39,603 nt of DNA from Prevotella sp. HJM029 (GTDB lineage Bacteria > Bacteroidota > Bacteroidia > Bacteroidales > Bacteroidaceae). The stretch covers positions 2,315 through 41,917 of the forward strand of contig NZ_KK082675.1 of the NCBI RefSeq assembly GCF_000599605.1, written 5' to 3'. The notes below the pieces were generated by a model. The model did not search any database, was not told where the DNA came from, and saw only the letters and a program-made list of their open reading frames with translations. Position numbers and translations under genes: made by a program. Of this stretch, positions 36,174 through 39,603 are shown piece by piece (within the stretch, counting starts at the first letter, position 1; each line of letters begins with the position of its first letter).

Positions 36174-37592
36174 ATGAAAACAATCTGTTTATATTTTGAG
36201 ATACACCAGATTACGCATCTCAAGCGCTATCGCTTTTTCGACATCGGCACCGATCATTATTACTATGACGACTACGAAAACGAGCAGCGAATAGCCGAAG
36301 TAGCCGAAAAATCGTATATGCCAGCGCTCAATGCCCTGCTCGACATGATTCATCGTCACGGGCAGCAGTTCAAAGTGGCATTTTCGCTGAGCGGCGTCTG
36401 CGTGGAGCAGTTAGAGATGCATGCTCCACAAGTGCTGAGCAAGTTGCAGGAACTCAACGAAACGGGCTGCGTGGAATTTCTCGCCGAACCCTATTCGCAT
36501 GGCCTCTCATCATTAGTGAATGTGGATAGTTTCGCCGCCGAAGTGAAACGGCAGTGTGCCTTGATGTATGAATATTTCGGCAAACAGCCTCAGGTGCTGC
36601 GCAACTCCTCGCTCATCTATAACGACGAAATTGGCTACCAGGCTGCTAAAATGGGCTTCAAAGGCATGATTACCGAGGGAGCGAAGCACGTGCTGGGATG
36701 GAAATCGCCCCATTACTTGTACAACAATCCCTTAGCACCCAATTTGAAATTGCTTCTGCGCGACATCGCTTTGAGCGACGACATCTCGCTGCGATTCAAC
36801 GACCACAGCTGGGCGGGCTATCCCCTATTTGCCGACCATTTCATCGACGAAATTGCCTCACTCCCCGAGCGCGAAGAAGTGATTAACATCTTCATGGAAC
36901 TATCGGCCCTGGGCATGGCACAGCCATTAGAAAGCAACATTTTGGAGTTCTTCAAAGCCCTACCCGATTGCGCGGCAGCACGCCACATCACATTTGCCAC
37001 CCCCACTGAGCTCTGCGAAAATCGTCGCCCTGTCGACCACCTCTTGGTGCCCGACTCCTTAAGCTGGGTTGACGAAGAGCGCGACGTTAGTCCATGGTTG
37101 GGAAACCCCATGCAGCAAGAGGCGTTCAACAAGCTCTATAGCGTGGCCGACCGCGTGCGCATTGCCAACGACCCACGCATCAATCAAGACTGGGACTATC
37201 TGCAGGCCAGCAACAACTTTCGTTTCATGACCACAAAACCCTCATTAGTGGGCATTGATCGCGGCATTTACGACAGTCCTTTCGACGCCTTCACCAACTA
37301 CATGAATATTCTTGGCGACTTCATCAATCGTGTCAATGGCCTCTATCCGGCCGATATCGACAACGACGAACTCGAAAACCTCCTCACCATGATCAAAAAT
37401 CAAGGCGACGAAATCGAGATGAAGGATAAAGAAATTGTGCGATTGCAAGCGAAAATCCAAAAGTTGGAAGCAACCGAGAAAAAAGCTACGAGCCACACCG
37501 CTTCTGCCGAAACGAGCGCCGCAAAACAAGCCGACAAAGCGCATGGCGCAACGAAAGCCAAGCGCACAACGGCTCACAAAACCAAGAAATAA
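36174..37592 (+). CDS. GH57-family alpha-amylase-like enzyme with basic tail
   Basis: A 472-residue protein. The N-terminal two-thirds match GH57: CLYFEIHQITHLKRYRFFDI at the start, VEFLAEPYSHGLSSL, the likely nucleophile Glu in GFKGMITEGAKHVLGW, and SLRFNDHSWAGYPLFADHF with the candidate acid Asp. After about residue 400 comes a coiled coil (DEIEMKDKEIVRLQAKIQKL), then a tail of about 40 residues rich in Lys, Ala and Thr. GH57 enzymes cut or rearrange alpha-glucans. It starts 25 nt after the glycosyltransferase. The gene is GC-richer than the left part of the window. Confidence 0.88.
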   Translation: MKTICLYFEIHQITHLKRYRFFDIGTDHYYYDDYENEQRIAEVAEKSYMPALNALLDMIHRHGQQFKVAFSLSGVCVEQLEMHAPQVLSKLQELNETGCVEFLAEPYSHGLSSLVNVDSFAAEVKRQCALMYEYFGKQPQVLRNSSLIYNDEIGYQAAKMGFKGMITEGAKHVLGWKSPHYLYNNPLAPNLKLLLRDIALSDDISLRFNDHSWAGYPLFADHFIDEIASLPEREEVINIFMELSALGMAQPLESNILEFFKALPDCAAARHITFATPTELCENRRPVDHLLVPDSLSWVDEERDVSPWLGNPMQQEAFNKLYSVADRVRIANDPRINQDWDYLQASNNFRFMTTKPSLVGIDRGIYDSPFDAFTNYMNILGDFINRVNGLYPADIDNDELENLLTMIKNQGDEIEMKDKEIVRLQAKIQKLEATEKKATSHTASAETSAAKQADKAHGATKAKRTTAHKTKK

Positions 37593-37667
37593 CTCTCGGT
37601 GGCGGCTGCGCCGCGCAACCTATTGCCCATGTGCAAGGCCAGTAGCCACAACAACCCAAAAACAAAA

Positions 37668-37707
37668 GCGTCACATTGTCCGCTCCTGCGCGCAATGTGA
37701 CGCTTTG
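37668..37707 (+). terminator. Terminator of the storage-polysaccharide operon
   Basis: 11-bp stem GCGTCACATTG/CAATGTGACGC with a 14-nt loop, followed by TTTG. About 75 nt after the GH57 stop. Confidence 0.65.
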
Positions 37708-37718
37708 CTCATATAGAT

Positions 37719-37950
37719 ATGTGCGGCGTACCCTACGCCGCGAAGAACTGGCTCAAAAAGTGTGCGGCGTACCCTACGCCGCATAGAACTAACCAAAATA
37801 GTGTGCGGCGTACCCTACGCCGCAAAGAACTGACCCAAAAAGTGTGCGGCGTACCCTACGCCGCAAAGAACTGACCAAAAGAGTGTGCGGCGTACCCTAC
37901 GCCGCATAGAACTGGCTCAAAAAGTGTGCGGCGTACCCTACGCCGCACAC
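37719..37950. repeat. 41-nt tandem repeat, six copies, palindromic core
   Basis: Cores start at 37721, 37762, 37803, 37844, 37885 and 37926, exactly 41 nt apart. Each core is TGCGGCGTA, CCC, TACGCCGCA, a perfect 9-bp inverted repeat; in the last copy pairing extends to 12 bp (GTG/CAC added). The 20-nt linkers are near-identical (AAGAACTGACCCAAAAAGT and variants), so this is not a CRISPR array. It lies between the converging GH57 and panD genes and the last hairpin could end the panCD transcript. Confidence 0.95.
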
Positions 37951-37992
37951 TCCATTTCACATTTTCCTTGTTGCTACACGCGTCAACGACGC

Positions 37993-38337
37993 TTACAGCC
38001 GATTACCTTCCTTAGGAAAAACGATGGCAGGCGAAAATGCTCTGGCCTCGTCCACATCCATCAACGCATAGGCAATGATAATCACCACATCGCCCACTTG
38101 CACCTTGCGCGCAGCTGCGCCATTGAGACAAATGCAACCACTGCCACGCTCACCTTTTATAATATAGGTTTCGAAACGCTCACCATTGTTGTTGTTCACA
38201 ATCTGCACCTTCTCACCAGCAATCAGCCCAGCAGCATCCATCAAATCTTCATCAATAGTGATGCTGCCCATATAATGCAAATTGGCCTCGGTCACCGTGA
38301 CACAATGCAACTTGCTCTTCAAAACTTCAATCATCAT
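37993..38337 (-). CDS. panD: Aspartate 1-decarboxylase proenzyme
   Basis: A 114-residue protein making beta-alanine from aspartate for pantothenate. Self-cleavage at Gly24-Ser25 in [19 protein letters not shown] creates the pyruvoyl group; the downstream [20 protein letters not shown] is conserved. It overlaps panC by 4 nt (ATGA). Confidence 0.96.
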   Translation of the reverse strand: MMIEVLKSKLHCVTVTEANLHYMGSITIDEDLMDAAGLIAGEKVQIVNNNNGERFETYIIKGERGSGCICLNGAAARKVQVGDVVIIIAYALMDVDEARAFSPAIVFPKEGNRL

Positions 38338-39197
38338 GCCTTGCCCTCCTTTCGATAAGTGATGTGGTCAATCAATCGAATGGGCGTGGCACCGCAATAC
38401 ACCGTGATGCAGCCCACCACCTCGGCCGCTTCGTCCCAACGGGTCACAGGCAGCAGCGTTGCACCATCCACAATGTCGAAATATTCCACACGCAGACCAT
38501 CGATGGCATTGAGCTGAGCCACCACTTCATCGTGCACCTCGCCCACCGTCTTCGTCTGGCTCTGCGCCACACTCGCCTGCAGTGCCTCGTAAATCTTCGG
38601 TGCCAACAAGCGCTCTTCGGGCGTGAGCAAAGTGTTGCGACTGCTCTTGGCCAAGCCATCAGACTCGCGCACCGTGGGACATTCAATAATCTCCACCTCG
38701 CTGTTGATGAAGCCAACCAAACGCTTAATCACAGCCACTTGCTGCCAATCTTTCTCACCAAAATAGGCACAATGAGGCTTGACGATGTAAAACAAACGGC
38801 TCACCACCTGACAAACACCATTGAAATGCCCCGGCCGATAGGCTCCCTCCATCACCGTCGTCACAGGCGGAAAGGCAAAAACACGCGTGTCGGGCGTGGG
38901 ATAAATCTCCTCCACCGATGGAGCAAACACAATGTCGGCACCACACGACTCAGCCAAAGCACAATCGGCCTCCAATGTCTTCGGATAGCGAGCCAAATCG
39001 TTCTGGTCGTTAAACTGCGTGGGATTGAGAAACACCGAAACCACCGTCACATCGCAATCCTTCGCACTCTGTCGAATGAGCGAAGCATGTCCCTCGTGCA
39101 ACGCGCCCATCGTGGGCACCAAACCTATTCGCTTGCCCGCCTTCCGCGATGCATACAATGCGTTTTGTAACGCTACTATACCATTGATAACTTCCAT
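38334..39197 (-). CDS. panC: Pantothenate synthetase
   Basis: A 287-residue ligase joining pantoate and beta-alanine with [23 protein letters not shown] (residues 25-44) carries the nucleotide-binding HxGH motif, and [29 protein letters not shown] and [11 protein letters not shown] follow. In the last motif Lys replaces the usual Met (LAMSSRN). First gene of the panCD pair; a poor -7 match (TTATTTTG at 39220-39227) lies upstream. Confidence 0.95.
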   Translation of the reverse strand: MEVINGIVALQNALYASRKAGKRIGLVPTMGALHEGHASLIRQSAKDCDVTVVSVFLNPTQFNDQNDLARYPKTLEADCALAESCGADIVFAPSVEEIYPTPDTRVFAFPPVTTVMEGAYRPGHFNGVCQVVSRLFYIVKPHCAYFGEKDWQQVAVIKRLVGFINSEVEIIECPTVRESDGLAKSSRNTLLTPEERLLAPKIYEALQASVAQSQTKTVGEVHDEVVAQLNAIDGLRVEYFDIVDGATLLPVTRWDEAAEVVGCITVYCGATPIRLIDHITYRKEGKA

Positions 39198-39551
39198 TTA
39201 TTTCGTTTTAATTCGGCTGCAAAATAACCACTTTTTTTTGAGAATAGAAAGCATTAGCAGCAAGAATTCACCTTAGACAACCTGCCATCTACTTGCAAAA
39301 AAATATTAAACAATGCAACCCTGTAACCCGCATCCCAACACACTCTACAGCGCATTTCCACCGCTTCTCTCGCGACATATTTTCATCTACCCCCCCCAAT
39401 TACCTTACAAAATGTTTTTATATTCCATTTAAAACTTTTACCTTTGCAAGCGATTTTATTCAATAACAACGCTATATAGTTTGATTTGCTATCGTTACAA
39501 ACAAACAGGAAACAAGATTTAAAACAAAAAAATATATAAAAACAAACAGTA
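39198..39551. other. Intergenic region between divergent panC and the right-edge gene
   Basis: It holds the promoter for the right-edge gene and a possible panC promoter. A run of eight C occurs near 39391. I see no RNA gene or repeat. Confidence 0.5.
39439..39446 (+). promoter_or_regulatory. Promoter -7 box for the right-edge gene
   Basis: TACCTTTG, about 105 nt before the ATG at 39552. The -33 region (TGTTTTT) is only a partial match. Confidence 0.5.
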
Positions 39552-39603
39552 ATGAAACGAATGGAATTTAGGAAGCGGGCATACACGGCTCCCGCATGCA
39601 CTG
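39552..39603 (+). CDS. Start of an unidentified protein (3' end outside window)
   Basis: ATG at 39552-39554 opens a frame to the window edge: MKRMEFRKRAYTAPACT. The A-rich upstream sequence and a promoter box support it. The short basic start followed by YTAPACT resembles small Bacteroidales peptides beginning with a Y-x-x-P motif, but 17 residues are too few to name it. Confidence 0.45.
   Translation, partial: MKRMEFRKRAYTAPACT

Noticed and set aside
37719-37950. CRISPR-like array of palindromic repeats
   Set aside because: The 20-nt linkers between cores are nearly identical rather than unique, and no cas gene is in the window.
38364-39170. A 268-codon plus-strand frame
   Set aside because: It is exactly antisense to panC, and is rich in His, Arg and Thr, as expected for a shadow of a GC-rich gene.

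Overview
The window looks like a chromosomal segment of a Bacteroidota bacterium, most likely a Prevotella-type member of the Bacteroidales. This rests on several things visible in the sequence: promoters of the form TTG-N19/20-TAnnTTTG, A-rich upstream regions without Shine-Dalgarno sites, lipoproteins with S-C lipoboxes, a TonB receptor with a carboxypeptidase-regulatory-like N-terminal domain, an ATP synthase operon starting with beta and epsilon, and a purF-carA-carB cluster. The species call is an inference; there is no rRNA gene in the window.

Layout, left to right. (1) 1-1977: the 3' end of an unidentified gene, a ketopantoate-reductase-like gene and a tiny lipoprotein gene with its own promoter and terminator. 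(2) 1978-8241: nucleotide precursor genes on the minus strand (long-form PurF, CarA, CarB), followed by a strongly structured 62-nt element. (3) 8321-9172: an orphan Wza-like polysaccharide export lipoprotein with a clear promoter. (4) 9500-10880: a decayed accessory patch with a lipoprotein N-terminal scrap, a SUKH-type immunity gene, and a toxin C-terminal remnant broken by a TGA codon. (5) 10911-18888: a NimA-like flavoprotein and the complete F1Fo ATP synthase operon (atpD-C-I-like-B-E-F-H-A-G), all on the minus strand. (6) 18943-20560: phosphofructokinase, then three copies of an 83-nt palindromic tandem repeat. (7) 20561-26326: a LolA-like protein, a helix-hairpin-helix outer-membrane barrel protein, MscL, GAPDH and MiaA. 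(8) 26340-31960: an accessory segment with transposase and helix-turn-helix pseudogenes, then a TetR regulator, a TonB receptor and a DUF4374 lipoprotein resembling XusA/XusB xenosiderophore uptake. A 19-bp direct repeat (17/19 identical) lies at each side. (9) 31974-37592: a Crp/Fnr regulator divergent from a storage-polysaccharide operon (GH133 debranching enzyme, GT4 glycosyltransferase, GH57 amylase). (10) 37593-39603: six copies of a 41-nt palindromic repeat, the panC-panD pathway pair, and the first codons of another gene.

Most of the window is core metabolism: carbamoyl phosphate and phosphoribosylamine synthesis, ATP synthesis, two glycolytic enzymes, glycogen-type polymer turnover and pantothenate synthesis. 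The unusual material is in the accessory segments and intergenic repeats: the Xus-like locus between direct repeats with a promoter/terminator pair just ahead of its regulator, the broken toxin-immunity pair, the two unrelated palindromic tandem repeat arrays, and an 18-bp palindrome over the promoter of the polysaccharide operon. No clearly new multi-gene system was found; the Xus-like locus and the repeat arrays are the best candidates for follow-up.
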